Below, one piece after another: positions 41,369 to 49,566 of a stretch of 64,000 bases of DNA; position 1 is the stretch's first letter; every line of letters begins with the position of its first letter. The position numbers and the translations under genes were made by a program. The DNA is from VAZQ01 sp963785745 (lineage in GTDB: Bacteria; Pseudomonadota; Alphaproteobacteria; Rhizobiales; Xanthobacteraceae): positions 248,001-312,000 of the forward strand of contig CAWAWR010000009.1 in the NCBI GenBank assembly GCA_963785745.1. Direction: 5' to 3'. The notes under the pieces are model-generated. The model searched no databases and was not told the DNA's origin. It worked only from the letters and a program-made list of their open reading frames with translations.

Positions 41369-42580
41369 ATGCTCAATACGCTCGACCTGGAGGGACGGCC
41401 CGAGGACACCCGCGTGGTCGTCGCGATGTCGGGCGGGGTCGATTCCTCGGTGACGGCGGCACTGCTGAAGGCCGAGGGCTATGACGTCGTCGGGGTCACG
41501 CTGCAGCTTTACGACCACGGCGAAGCCACCCACCGCAAGGGCGCCTGCTGCGCCGGCCAGGACATCCATGACGCCCGCGCGGTCGCCAGCCGGATCGGCA
41601 TTCCGCACTACGTCCTCGACTACGAGAGCCGCTTCAAGGAGACGGTGATCGATCCGTTCGCCGCCAGCTATGTCGCGGGCGAGACGCCGGTCCCGTGCGT
41701 CCACTGCAACATGTCGATCAAGTTCAAGGACCTGCTGTCGACGGCGCGCGATCTCGGCGCGCGCGTGCTCGCGACCGGACACTACGTCGCCAGCCGGCCG
41801 CTTAAGGGCGGCGGCCGCGCGCTCTTCCGTGCCCGTGACGCGGAGCGGGACCAGAGCTACTTCCTGTTCGCCACCACCCCCGAGCAACTCGACTTCCTGC
41901 GTTTTCCGCTGGGCGACATGACCAAGGCGGAGACGCGCGAACTGGCGCGCCGTTTCGGATTGCAGGTCGCCGACAAGCAGGACAGCCAGGACATCTGCTT
42001 CGTGCCGACCGGCCGCTACACCGACATCGTCGAGCGGCTGCGGCCGGGCGCCGCCGATCCCGGCGACATCGTCGATCTCAACGGCCGGGTGATCGGCCGC
42101 CATGACGGCATCATCCATTTCACGGTCGGGCAGCGGCGCGGTCTCGGCGTCGCCGCCGGGCATCCGCTCTATGTGGTCCAGCTCGACGCGGCGACCCGGC
42201 GCGTGATCGTCGGGCCGCGCGAGGCGTTGCGCCGGAGCCGAATGCAGCTCCGGGAGGTCAACTGGATCGGTGAAGGGGCGATCGACCAGGCGCTGGCCGA
42301 CGATCGCCGCGAGGTTTTCGTCAAAGTCCGCTCGACCCGGCCGCCGCAGCCGGCCTGGCTGCGCCGTTCCGCCGCAGCTGCCGCAGGCGCCTGGGGGGTC
42401 GAGGTCGAATTGGCCGGCGGCGAGGACGGGGTGTCGCCGGGGCAGGCTTGCGTCTTCTACGACGCCCCGGACGGCCAGTCGCGGGTCCTGGGTGGGGGAT
42501 TCATCCAGAATGTGGCCGATCCGGAACGATCCCGGCTGATCGAGGTTTCATCGACGGTATCGGGTGAGAGTTTGCCTTAA
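41369..42580 (+). CDS. mnmA: MnmA, tRNA-specific 2-thiouridylase
   Basis: A 403-residue enzyme that thiolates wobble U34 of tRNA Lys/Glu/Gln. The ATP-binding P-loop SGGVDSS is at ~20-26. The catalytic cysteines are in PVPCVHCNMSIKF (~110) and DSQDICFVPTG (~210), as in E. coli MnmA C102/C199. The C-terminal domain follows (FTVGQRRGLGVAAGHPLYVV). The start is the ATG at 41369. A good -10 (TATAAT, 41297-41302) lies ~70 bases upstream, but the -35 is weak. The 41081-41368 stretch has no gene besides the fliK promoter. It stands apart from the flagellar genes in function. Confidence 0.96.
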   Translation: MLNTLDLEGRPEDTRVVVAMSGGVDSSVTAALLKAEGYDVVGVTLQLYDHGEATHRKGACCAGQDIHDARAVASRIGIPHYVLDYESRFKETVIDPFAASYVAGETPVPCVHCNMSIKFKDLLSTARDLGARVLATGHYVASRPLKGGGRALFRARDAERDQSYFLFATTPEQLDFLRFPLGDMTKAETRELARRFGLQVADKQDSQDICFVPTGRYTDIVERLRPGAADPGDIVDLNGRVIGRHDGIIHFTVGQRRGLGVAAGHPLYVVQLDAATRRVIVGPREALRRSRMQLREVNWIGEGAIDQALADDRREVFVKVRSTRPPQPAWLRRSAAAAAGAWGVEVELAGGEDGVSPGQACVFYDAPDGQSRVLGGGFIQNVADPERSRLIEVSSTVSGESLP

Positions 42581-42743
42581 CCCCGGCTTGCCCGCCTGCT
42601 CTGAAACGGGAATCAAAAATATTTTATGACAAAGCCGCCAAACCCGGCTTCGTTTGATACGATGCCGAGTTGGATCGAGGCGGGGCCCGCACCAAGCGTG
42701 CAAGAGATCACAAGAAATCAAGTGAGTAAGGGAGTAGCGTGAC

Positions 42744-43439
42744 GTGTCGATGACGGGCGAGCTTAGCAATGACTCGGTGGCGAAGACCTATGCGCAGTGG
42801 GCGCGGTTCGCTCCGATCTACGATCTCGTCTTCGGCCCGGCGCTCTCCCAGGGCCGCAAGGACTCGATCGCCGCCGCCGAGCGGGTCGGCGGACGCATCC
42901 TCGACGTCGGCATCGGCACCGGCATCTCGCTGACGAAATACTCCGGCAAGAACCGTGTGGTCGGCGTCGACTATTCGGAGCCGATGCTGCGCAAGGCGCA
43001 GCAGCGCGTGAAAGAGCACAAGCTCAAGCATGTCGAGGCGCTCGCCGTCATGGACGGGACGCGGCTCGGTTTCCCCGATGGCGCGTTCGATGCCGTGCTC
43101 GCGCAATACGTCATCACGACGGTGCCCGATCCGGAAGGCACATTGGACGAGTTCGCACGCGTCACCCGTCCGGGCGGCGAGATCATCCTGGTCAACCATC
43201 TGGGCGCCGAGAGCGGCCTGCGGCGCGACTTCGAGCGGTCGTTCGCGCCGATGGCGCGCAAGCTCGGCTGGCAGCCGGAATTCTCCTGGGCGCGGCTCGA
43301 ACAATGGGCCACGCGCAACGGCTGCGTGCGGGTGATCGAGCGCCGGCCGATGCCGCCGCTCGGGCATTTCTCGATGATCCGGTTCGAGCGCCTGGCGATG
43401 GCCAAAAGGCCCCAAATGGCGGACGCTATCCTTGGTTAA
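42744..43439 (+). CDS. pmtA: Phosphatidylethanolamine N-methyltransferase-like SAM methyltransferase
   Basis: A 231-residue class I SAM methyltransferase, GTG start at 42744 with AAGGGAG nine bases upstream. Motif I is ILDVGIGTGISL at ~50-61, motif II VVGVDYSEPMLRKAQ, and motif III region VLAQYVITTVPDPEGTLDEF. The N-terminal W-x-x-F-A-P-I-Y-D-L-V-F-G and the C-terminal RRPMPPLGHFS agree with the Rhodobacter-type PmtA, which makes phosphatidylcholine from PE. This assignment is by motif pattern. A related menaquinone-type methyltransferase cannot be excluded. A tRNA gene follows 112 bases later. Confidence 0.85.
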   Translation: MSMTGELSNDSVAKTYAQWARFAPIYDLVFGPALSQGRKDSIAAAERVGGRILDVGIGTGISLTKYSGKNRVVGVDYSEPMLRKAQQRVKEHKLKHVEALAVMDGTRLGFPDGAFDAVLAQYVITTVPDPEGTLDEFARVTRPGGEIILVNHLGAESGLRRDFERSFAPMARKLGWQPEFSWARLEQWATRNGCVRVIERRPMPPLGHFSMIRFERLAMAKRPQMADAILG

Positions 43440-43451
43440 AGGCGCCGTCGC

Positions 43452-43480
43452 TTGACTCCCGCCCGGGCGGTTTCTATATC
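43452..43480 (+). promoter_or_regulatory. sigma-70 type promoter of tRNA-Met
   Basis: TTGACT (43452-43457), 17-base spacer, TATATC (43475-43480). The match to TTGACA/TATAAT is good. The transcript would begin about 65 bases before the tRNA at 43552. Confidence 0.55.
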
Positions 43481-43551
43481 GCGGCGCTCGCGCTAAGGCG
43501 GCGAACTCATTATATTTTCAATGCGTTCCCGGTCAGCCGGGTGCGTGGTGT

Positions 43552-43628
43552 GGCGGGGTAGCTCAGTTGGTTAGAGCAGCGGAATCATAATCCGGAGGTC
43601 GGGGGTTCAAATCCCTCCCCCGCTACCA
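43552..43628 (+). tRNA. tRNA-Met (CAT anticodon), elongator type
   Basis: A 77-base cloverleaf with encoded CCA. The acceptor stem is GGCGGGG/CCCCGCT (one G-T), the D arm GCTC...GAGC, the anticodon loop ATCATAA, the T arm GGGGG-TTCAAAT-CCCTC. The first pair is G-T, not the unpaired C of initiator tRNA, so it is the elongator. A CAT anticodon could in principle be tRNA-Ile2, but the overall sequence resembles elongator tRNA-Met of this group. Base pair 27-43 is G-G, a mismatch. Confidence 0.93.
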
Positions 43629-43634
43629 ACACCA

Positions 43635-43657
43635 CCCCGACTTCGGTCGGGGTTTTT
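43635..43657 (+). terminator. terminator after tRNA-Met
   Basis: Stem CCCCGAC/GTCGGGG (7 bp) with a TTCG tetraloop, followed by TTTTTGTTT. A textbook intrinsic terminator 7 bases after the tRNA. Confidence 0.9.
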
Positions 43658-43762
43658 GTTTGGAGTGGATGCCCGCTGCCACACTCTTCAAATTGCGATG
43701 TATCGAGCGCGCTGGCGCCGCCAATCGGCTTTGAGGCGCGCTCTATTTTTTTCCGGCCCGCA

Positions 43763-43787
43763 GGAACGATCGGCGGCTCTCACTGTT
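43763..43787 (+). promoter_or_regulatory. sigma-EcfG-like promoter upstream of a possible small RNA
   Basis: GGAAC (43763-43767), 16 bases, TGTT (43784-43787), one mismatch to CGTT. It faces a stable hairpin at 43868-43904 that could end a short transcript. Confidence 0.4.
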
Positions 43788-43793
43788 ATCCCC

Positions 43794-43910
43794 ATCTACA
43801 GATGTCGACATGATCGCGATGTTGTAAGCGGGCGTGTTGAAACAAAGGTTCCAGCACGTGCCGCACAGCAAAGGGTCTCGCGCGAAAGCGCTGAGACCCT
43901 TTGCGCTTTT
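43794..43910 (+). ncRNA. candidate stress-induced small RNA (~115 nt)
   Basis: There is no credible coding frame here. The stretch starts about six bases after the EcfG-like -10 at 43787. It ends with a strong hairpin: GCAAAGGGTCTC (43868-43879) pairs with GAGACCCTTTGC (43893-43904), with an inner GCGC-GAAA-GCGC stem, followed by GCTTTT. This is the form of a Rho-independent terminator. EcfG/SigT-dependent small RNAs are known in alphaproteobacteria (GsrN in Caulobacter), but sequence similarity to GsrN is not claimed. An alternative is a simple terminator or attenuator. Confidence 0.3.
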
Positions 43911-44019
43911 GGCGGTTGACCACAGCAACTGAAACTTCGCGCCAACGGTTTTTGCCGATGACATTTTTCCCGCGAGGCATCGCGGAACAAGTACAACAAG
44001 AAACCACCTTAGTTCCTCA

Positions 44020-44045
44020 GGAACGAAGCGATGCCGCGGGACGTT
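44020..44045 (+). promoter_or_regulatory. sigma-EcfG type promoter of the DUF1236 gene
   Basis: GGAAC (44020-44024), 17 bases, CGTT (44042-44045), an exact consensus match with the longer allowed spacer. The predicted start is about 30 bases before the ATG at 44082. Confidence 0.6.
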
Positions 44046-44081
44046 GCGGTCACATCGTCACATCCCCAAGGAGGAACATTT

Positions 44082-44399
44082 ATGAAGCGAAGCCTGTTGA
44101 TTACAGTTGCAGCGGTCTCGTTGCTCGCAACCACGCCGTCGTTCGCGCAAACGACCGTCATCGAGCTCAGCCCCGACCAGCGCACCACGATCCGCGAATA
44201 TGTGGTGCGAGAGCGCGTTCCCGTGGCCACCATTCCGGGCGAGGTTCGCGTCGGTATGGCGTTGCCTGCCGGTATCGATCTCGTCGCTGTGCCGGAGATC
44301 TGGGGTCCGTCGGTGATGCGCTATCGCTACGTGCACTGGAATAACCGCGTCGTGCTGGTCGAGCCGTCCAGCCGCAAGGTGATCCAGATCATCGACTAA
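44082..44399 (+). CDS. DUF1236-type secreted protein, stress-regulated candidate
   Basis: A 105-residue protein. The ATG at 44082 has AAGGAGG 8 bases upstream and opens a signal peptide (MKRSLLITVAAVSLLATTPSFAQ). The mature part is ELSPDQRTTIREYVVRERVP, then the DUF1236 strand pattern (IPGEVRVGMALPAGIDLVAVPEIW) and a terminal VVLVEPSSRKVIQIID. It shares this plan with 34886-35248. An exact sigma-EcfG promoter precedes it, so the protein is probably made in the general stress response. The envelope role is unknown. A strong terminator follows. Confidence 0.9.
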   Translation: MKRSLLITVAAVSLLATTPSFAQTTVIELSPDQRTTIREYVVRERVPVATIPGEVRVGMALPAGIDLVAVPEIWGPSVMRYRYVHWNNRVVLVEPSSRKVIQIID

Positions 44400-44418
44400 T
44401 CAGTCAGGAAATCAAGGA

Positions 44419-44450
44419 AAGCGGCGCGCATCGAGCGCGCCGCTTTTTTT
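44419..44450. terminator. terminator between the DUF1236 and CsbD/DUF883-like genes
   Basis: An 11-bp stem, AAGCGGCGCGC with GCGCGCCGCTT, a 5-base loop, and then seven T on the plus strand. The reverse reading gives TTTCCTT. It serves the two convergent genes. Confidence 0.88.
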
Positions 44451-44478
44451 GATTCAACTTGTCGCTCGCGGGGACGCG

Positions 44479-44784
44479 CTAGTCGTGACGTCCCATGCGG
44501 CCGAGCAGGAATCCCACCGCTAGCGCCGCGAAGGCGACGGTGTAGGGCCGCTCCTCGATGATGTCGCGGACGACATCGCGCGCTTCGGCGGCGCCTTGCT
44601 GCGCCATCCGGCCTGCGTCGGAGAGTGCATCCTTGGCCTGGCCGTAGAGATCCTGCGCCGCGCCTTCGGCCTGCCTCAGCCTGCCCTTGGCCTCGTGGGC
44701 GAAATCTCCGGTCGCGCTCCCGTAGGCTTCCTGAACCTTGCCGCCGAGGTTCTTCGCAGTCCCGGCAATCCTGTCGTCTGACAT
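44479..44784 (-). CDS. CsbD/DUF883 (ElaB)-like stress protein
   Basis: A 101-residue protein. The start at 44784 has GGAGTGAG four bases upstream. The N-terminal half is a CsbD-type repeat (DRIAGTAKNLGGKVQEAYGSATGDFAHEAKGRL). The C-terminal half is of the DUF883/ElaB kind, with the amphipathic stretch (LYGQAKDALSDAGRMAQQGAAEARDVVRDIIEERPY) and a terminal membrane anchor (TVAFAALAVGFLLGRMGRHD). CsbD and ElaB proteins are made under general stress and in stationary phase, and ElaB anchors ribosomes or protects membranes in enterics. A sigma-EcfG-like promoter is close upstream. Confidence 0.88.
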   Translation of the reverse strand: MSDDRIAGTAKNLGGKVQEAYGSATGDFAHEAKGRLRQAEGAAQDLYGQAKDALSDAGRMAQQGAAEARDVVRDIIEERPYTVAFAALAVGFLLGRMGRHD

Positions 44785-44821
44785 TTGTCTCACTCCAAAA
44801 ATGGGTTTGTGTCGTGTCCTC

Positions 44822-44846
44822 AACCGCTGAGTTGGGTTTTGGTTCA
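44822..44846 (-). promoter_or_regulatory. sigma-EcfG-like promoter of the CsbD/DUF883-like gene
   Basis: On the minus strand TGAAC (44846-44842), 16 bases, GGTT (44825-44822). It has two mismatches from GGAAC-N16-CGTT. The distance to the ATG at 44784 would give a leader of ~30 bases. It is weak on sequence, strong on position and on the kind of gene. Confidence 0.35.
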
Positions 44847-44945
44847 GGCGTGCAAATAAAGGCGGGTGGACGGGCCACCGCGCGGAATGGTCCTGCGCCG
44901 CTGGATAGGCTAGACATCCTAGGGCCGCATAGTTGAGGGGTTTGC

Positions 44946-45977
44946 GTGCGTGAGGGGTCAATGTTGAAGCGCCTGTCGGTTGGCTTTGCATTCGCAATCG
45001 TTGCGTGCACCGCGGCGCGTGCCGACGACCATTTCTACCAGGGCAAGACCGTTTCGATCGTGGTCGGCTACGGCATCGGCGGCGGCTACGACAACGCGGC
45101 GCGGCTGATCGGCCGACACATCGGCCGGCACATCCCGGGCAATCCCAACGTCATCGTGCAAAATATGGAAGGGGCGGGGAGCCTGCGCGCGGCGAACCAC
45201 GTCTACAGCGCGGCGCCGCAGGACGGCACGGTGATCGCCGCCGTCAACCAAAGCCTGCCGATCTTCGACCTCGTCGGCGTCAAGGGCGTACGCTTCGAGA
45301 CCTCGAAGCTGAACTGGCTTGGCAGCCTGCAGGCGTCGAACTCGGTGCTGGTGACGTGGAAGACGAGCGGCATCGCGTCGCTGTCGGATGCGATGCAGCG
45401 CGAGGTGCCGCTCGGCGGCTCCGGCGAGACTTCGGATTCGAACGTGCACGCGGTCGCGGTCAACAAGCTCGTCGGCACGCGTTTCAAGGTGATCAACGGC
45501 TACAAGGGTGCGCGCGAAATCCACATCGCGATCGAGCGCGGCGAGGTCGCCGGCCGCGCCGGCATCACCTGGTCGTCGATCGTCGCCTACGACAAGCCGT
45601 GGATCGCCGATAGCAAGATCAACGTCTTGGTGCAGCTCGGTGACAAGCCGGATGCGGACCTGCCGCAGGTTCCGATGCTGCAGGATCTCATGAAGTCGGA
45701 CGAGGATCGGCAGGTCGTGACCGTGCTGACGCTGCCGGTCGTGCTCGGCTTCTCGCACTGGGTCGGGCCGGGCGTGCCGAAGGAACGGCTCGCGATCCTG
45801 CGCGCGGCCTACGATGCCACGATGAAGGATCCGAAATTCATCGAGGAAGCGGCCAAGGCGTCGATCCTGCTCAGCCCCAAGAGCGCCGTGGAGGTCGAGG
45901 CGCTGATCCGCGCGGCCACGTCGACGCCGCGGCCGGTGCTGGCGAAGGTCGGCGAATTGCTCGGGTGGAACAAGTAG
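44946..45977 (+). CDS. TctC/Bug-type receptor
   Basis: A 343-residue protein. GTG at 44946 has GAGGGG five bases upstream. The ATG at 44961 is an alternative with a similar signal peptide (LKRLSVGFAFAIVACTAARA). The mature part is DDHFYQGKTVSIVVGYGIGGGYDNAARLIG, then HIPGNPNVIVQNMEGAGSLRAAN, where the usual NMPGAG reads NMEGAG. The later ligand-side segment is NGYKGAREIHIAIERGEVAG. It is divergent from the CsbD/DUF883-like gene and converges on the nitroreductase gene. It stands alone, with no permease or enzyme partner. Confidence 0.88.
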   Translation: MREGSMLKRLSVGFAFAIVACTAARADDHFYQGKTVSIVVGYGIGGGYDNAARLIGRHIGRHIPGNPNVIVQNMEGAGSLRAANHVYSAAPQDGTVIAAVNQSLPIFDLVGVKGVRFETSKLNWLGSLQASNSVLVTWKTSGIASLSDAMQREVPLGGSGETSDSNVHAVAVNKLVGTRFKVINGYKGAREIHIAIERGEVAGRAGITWSSIVAYDKPWIADSKINVLVQLGDKPDADLPQVPMLQDLMKSDEDRQVVTVLTLPVVLGFSHWVGPGVPKERLAILRAAYDATMKDPKFIEEAAKASILLSPKSAVEVEALIRAATSTPRPVLAKVGELLGWNK

Positions 45978-45980
45978 TTC

Positions 45981-46826
45981 TCAGTCGAGCTTGAATCCCT
46001 TCTGCCGGACGAACGCTCCGAAATCCGCCCGCAGCGGCTCGGCATATTGGCGCGCCTTGTCTTCCGACCAGCCGTAGAACGAAGCCTCACCCCATTGCTC
46101 GGGCTTGCGTTGCTTCCACGGCGGGCGGCCCTCGTTGCGGCGGCGGTCATAGGCGTCGATGTCGGCAGCATCGTCACGCTGGCTGTAACGGTCGTAGTGC
46201 ACGGTGGCTTCGAGGGAGAGCCGTGGCGTGATGTAGCCGCGCTCCGACGGCCAGCCGAGGCACATGCCGGCGAGCGGCACCACGCGCTCGGGCAATCGCA
46301 ACAGCTCGCTCACGAACGCCGCATGGTCGCGGATCGCGCTGATCGGACAGCAGCCGAGCCCGGCGGCTTCGGCGGCGCGCACGAAGGTCGCGAGCACGAT
46401 CGAGCAGTTCGACACGGCATTGAAGAACAGGTCGAGATGATCGTTCGGGAACGGCTTGCCGCGTAAATTTGATATGAACGGCTGGCGGCGGCCGTTGGCG
46501 AGGAACACCAGGAACGCCGGCGCGGTCCCGACCCAGGGATTGTCGGGAATTTTCGCCGCAATCGCACCGCGGATCGCTGGATCCTGCACCACCAGGATGT
46601 CGCTCTGCTGGAGGTCGCTCTTCGACGGCGCCGACAGCGAGCAGGCGCAGAGGAGGCGCACCAGTTCCGGCGACACCGGCCGCGGCAGATAGCGCCGATG
46701 GGTGCGGTGCGCGGCGATCGCGGTCAGCTGCGCCAGTCCACCGAGGCTTTCGTCGACCAGCAACCGCTCGCCAAAGCGCACATAGAGCGCATCCTGAAGG
46801 GGCTTGGCGAGGTCATTGTCCGGCAT
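45981..46826 (-). CDS. nitroreductase-family FMN flavoprotein
   Basis: A 281-residue protein, start taken at 46826 (MPDNDLAKP); the frame is open further to 46949. The fold is that of the nitroreductase family: RTHRRYLPRPVSPELVRLLCACSLSAPSKSDLQQSDILVVQ at the N-terminal FMN-binding side, GTAPAFLVFLAN, then GLGCCPISAIRDHAAFVSELLRLPERVVPLAGMCLGWP (flavin site and dimer contacts). The C-terminal ~60 residues, RRRNEGRPPWKQRKPEQWGEA, resemble NfsA-like oxygen-insensitive enzymes. It reduces nitro- or quinone-like compounds with NAD(P)H. It converges on the TctC gene and is divergent from an MFS gene. Confidence 0.88.
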   Translation of the reverse strand: MPDNDLAKPLQDALYVRFGERLLVDESLGGLAQLTAIAAHRTHRRYLPRPVSPELVRLLCACSLSAPSKSDLQQSDILVVQDPAIRGAIAAKIPDNPWVGTAPAFLVFLANGRRQPFISNLRGKPFPNDHLDLFFNAVSNCSIVLATFVRAAEAAGLGCCPISAIRDHAAFVSELLRLPERVVPLAGMCLGWPSERGYITPRLSLEATVHYDRYSQRDDAADIDAYDRRRNEGRPPWKQRKPEQWGEASFYGWSEDKARQYAEPLRADFGAFVRQKGFKLD

Positions 46827-46951
46827 GGGGAAATCCGCTTTTGCATGGGAGGGTTGCACGACATCGGCGATCAACCGAAGTATAGCTTCTCCATGCAACG
46901 CACGTCCCCGCCTCGATTCCCGGCCGGCAATCCCGGCTTGCGCCCCCACCG

Positions 46952-48109
46952 ATGAACTATCGCTTCCTCGTCCCCCTGATGACCACGGCGGTTCTCGAGC
47001 AGACGGTGGTCACCATCGTGCGCGTGACGACCAGCTATCGGGCGGTCGAGCTCGGCCTGTCGGTGGTCTGGCTGGGCATCATCACCACCGCCATCGCGGT
47101 TCTGCCGCTGCTGCTGGCCGTCAAGGTCGGGCGCTACATCGACCAGGGGAACGAGACACGGACCGCCGTGGCGGGCGCCGGCTTGTTGTGTATCTCCTGC
47201 GGCGGGTTTGCCGTGTGGCCGTCGCTGACCGGCCTCTTGATCTTCACGGCGCTGCTCGGCCTTGGCCACCTGATGCTGGTCATCAGCCAGCAGATCCTGT
47301 GCGCCACCGATCCGACGCCGGGTGCGCTCGAACGCAACATCGGCAACTACATGGTCTCGAACGCTATCGGGCAGGGGCTCGGCCCCTTTGTCGTGGGGTA
47401 TGTCGGCGGCGACGCCAGCATCCCGCCGACGACGTGGCTGTTCGCGGCGGCGTTCGTCTGTTCGTTCGTGATGTTCGCGGCCTCGCTGATGCTGCGCGTG
47501 GGCGGTCCGCGAAAGCCGAAGGTGGAGAAATCCGATCCGATGCCGTTGCGCGATATTCTCGGCCTGCCGGGGGTTCGCGTGATCCTTTTCGTCGGCGTGA
47601 CGGTGGTGTCCGCGCAGGAACTCATCATCGTCTATCTGCCGTTCCTCGGCGCCGAGCGCAATATGGCGGTCGAAGTGGTCGGGTGGCTGCTGGCGGCGCG
47701 GGCGATTTCATCGGTCCTCTCGCGCTTCCTGTTTGCCCGGCTCCATCAACTGATGGGCCATTGGCGCCTGATGATGACGAGCGTGCTTGCGAGCGCGATC
47801 TCCTACGCCGCGATCGCGCTGCCATTGCCGGTGTCGGTAATGCTCTTTGTCGTCTCGGTCGCGGGCTTCGCGCTCGGCATCGCCATCACCGCCACCATCG
47901 CGGCGCTGCTCAACGTCGCGACGCCCGAGACGCGCGGCACCGCGAACTCGCTGCGTATCATGGGCAACCGCGCCGGGCAGTTGGTGATTCCGTTTTCCGT
48001 CGGCCTGGTCGCCTTCGCGACCGGCGCCGCCGGCATCTTCGTCATCATCGGCGCGAGCCTCACGGTCTCGACCGTGATCATGATGCTGCAAAAGCCGAAG
48101 GAAAATTAG
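46952..48109 (+). CDS. MFS transporter
   Basis: A 385-residue membrane protein with about 12 helices. The N-terminus is MNYRFLVPLMTTAVLEQTVV. The loop 2-3 motif is GRYIDQGNETR in relaxed form (V-G-R-Y-I-D-x-G). Helix 5 has GQGLGPFVVGYVGG. The C-terminal half has TPETRGTANSLRIMGNRAGQLVIPFSVG. The substrate is unknown; the family mostly exports drugs or imports small organic acids. It shares its 46827-46951 promoter gap with the nitroreductase. It overlaps the convergent MFS gene by four bases (48106-48109). Confidence 0.9.
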   Translation: MNYRFLVPLMTTAVLEQTVVTIVRVTTSYRAVELGLSVVWLGIITTAIAVLPLLLAVKVGRYIDQGNETRTAVAGAGLLCISCGGFAVWPSLTGLLIFTALLGLGHLMLVISQQILCATDPTPGALERNIGNYMVSNAIGQGLGPFVVGYVGGDASIPPTTWLFAAAFVCSFVMFAASLMLRVGGPRKPKVEKSDPMPLRDILGLPGVRVILFVGVTVVSAQELIIVYLPFLGAERNMAVEVVGWLLAARAISSVLSRFLFARLHQLMGHWRLMMTSVLASAISYAAIALPLPVSVMLFVVSVAGFALGIAITATIAALLNVATPETRGTANSLRIMGNRAGQLVIPFSVGLVAFATGAAGIFVIIGASLTVSTVIMMLQKPKEN

Positions 48110-49514
48110 CGCCCGGTCAGCTCCGAGCCGGCGGTGGCCGGCAATAGATAAAAGACGATGACGGAGAGCGCCGAGAGCAGCCCGATGGCGAAGAAGCCGT
48201 ACGACACGTCGCCGGCCGTGATGACGTCGCCGTGTCCGTGCATTACCGTGCTGATGTGAACCACCAGCGCGGTCAGGCCGACGCCGAAGCTCTGCATGAG
48301 CTGCTGCATCATCGAGGAGAAGCTGGTCGCACGCGCCATCACGGCGAGACGGGATTTCCGCATAGCCCAAAGCCTGCATGCCGGTGAATTGCGTCGAGCG
48401 AGAAAATCCGGCGACAAACAGCACCGCCAGCATGACGACCAGCGGCGTTTGCGCGGTGAACAGACCGCACGCCGCGAGACAGGCGCCGGTCAAGCAGACC
48501 GTTCCAGATCAGCATCTGGCGGAATCCGAGCTTGTTCAGCACCGGCCGGAAGGTGAAGCGCGTCACGGTCGAGCCGATCGCGCCCGCAAGTAGCGTCAGG
48601 CCGGCATGCAGAGCGGAAAAGCCGAACCCCACCTGAAGCAACAGCGCCATCAGGAACACTTGCGCCGTGGTGCCGAGGTAGAACAATCCGCCGCCCCAGA
48701 TCGACGCTGCGAAGGTGCGATTGCGCAGCAGCGTGAGATCGATGATCGGATCGGACTTGCGTCGCGCATGCGCCAGATACAGCGCGGCGCAAATCGCGCC
48801 GATGCTGATCGAGGCGATAATCACCTGCGTCGGCAGTGCGCCACGCCCGATCGCGGCAAAGCCGAGCACCAGCCCGGCCAGTGCGAGCCCGGTCAGGACG
48901 AAGCCGCGCAGATCGAGCGGCGCGACCGTGTCCTCGCGGAGATCGGGAACGTAACGGTAGACCAGGATCAGCCCGGCGATGCCGATCGGCAGGTTGAGAA
49001 AGAAGATCCACGGCCAGGAGAAATAGGTGACCATGAAGCCGCCGACCGACGGGCCGATCAGCGGCGCGAGCACCGCAGGAATGGTGACATAGTTCATCGC
49101 GCGGACGATCTCGAGCCGTGGCACGCTCTTGACCACGATCACGCGGCCGACCGGCGTCATCATGGCGCCGCCGATACCCTGGACCGTGCGCCAGAGCACG
49201 ATCTCGGCGAGGCTGCTCGAAAGCCCGCACAGCACCGAGCTGGTGGTGAACACCGCGATCGCGGCGAGGAACACGTGCCGTGCGCCGTAGCGGTCGGCCA
49301 TCCAGCCGCTGATCGGCACGAACACTGCAAGTGCAAGGAGATAGCAGGTAATCGCCAGGTTGAGCTTGAGCGGGTCTTCGTTAAGCGAGACCGCCATGAC
49401 CGGCAATGCCGTCGTGATCATCGTCCCGTCGAACTGGTGCATGAACTGGGCACAGCCGACGATCAGCGGGACGATGACGGAGAAGCGCGACGGAGACGGA
49501 GAAAGCGAAGCCAT
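48106..49514 (-). pseudogene. DHA2-family (EmrB/QacA-like) MFS transporter, two frameshifts
   Basis: A 14-helix DHA2-type transporter begins at 49514 (MASLSPSPSRFSVIVPLIVG). The family motifs are HQFDGTMITTALPVMA and WMADRYGARHVF. The frame is good down to about 48497 (ends FRQMLIWNG), then continues as LTGACLAACGLFTAQTP in a second frame. It continues again, from about 48355, as AVMARATSFSSMMQQLMQSFGVG in a third frame to 48106. Each shift has the sign of one extra base. Restored, the protein has ~469 residues, normal for DHA2. Pseudogene status is therefore doubtful: sequencing error is equally possible. Confidence 0.8.
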
Positions 49515-49566
49515 TGGCGTGGTAATGCAAGACGCGCGGCTGCGGCGCAAGCCTTAGTGCATGACG

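Noticed and set aside
43656..43919. Possible 87-codon gene after tRNA-Met
   Set aside because: Starts in the terminator T-run, has no ribosome site and runs through the hairpin; an RNA or control region is more likely.
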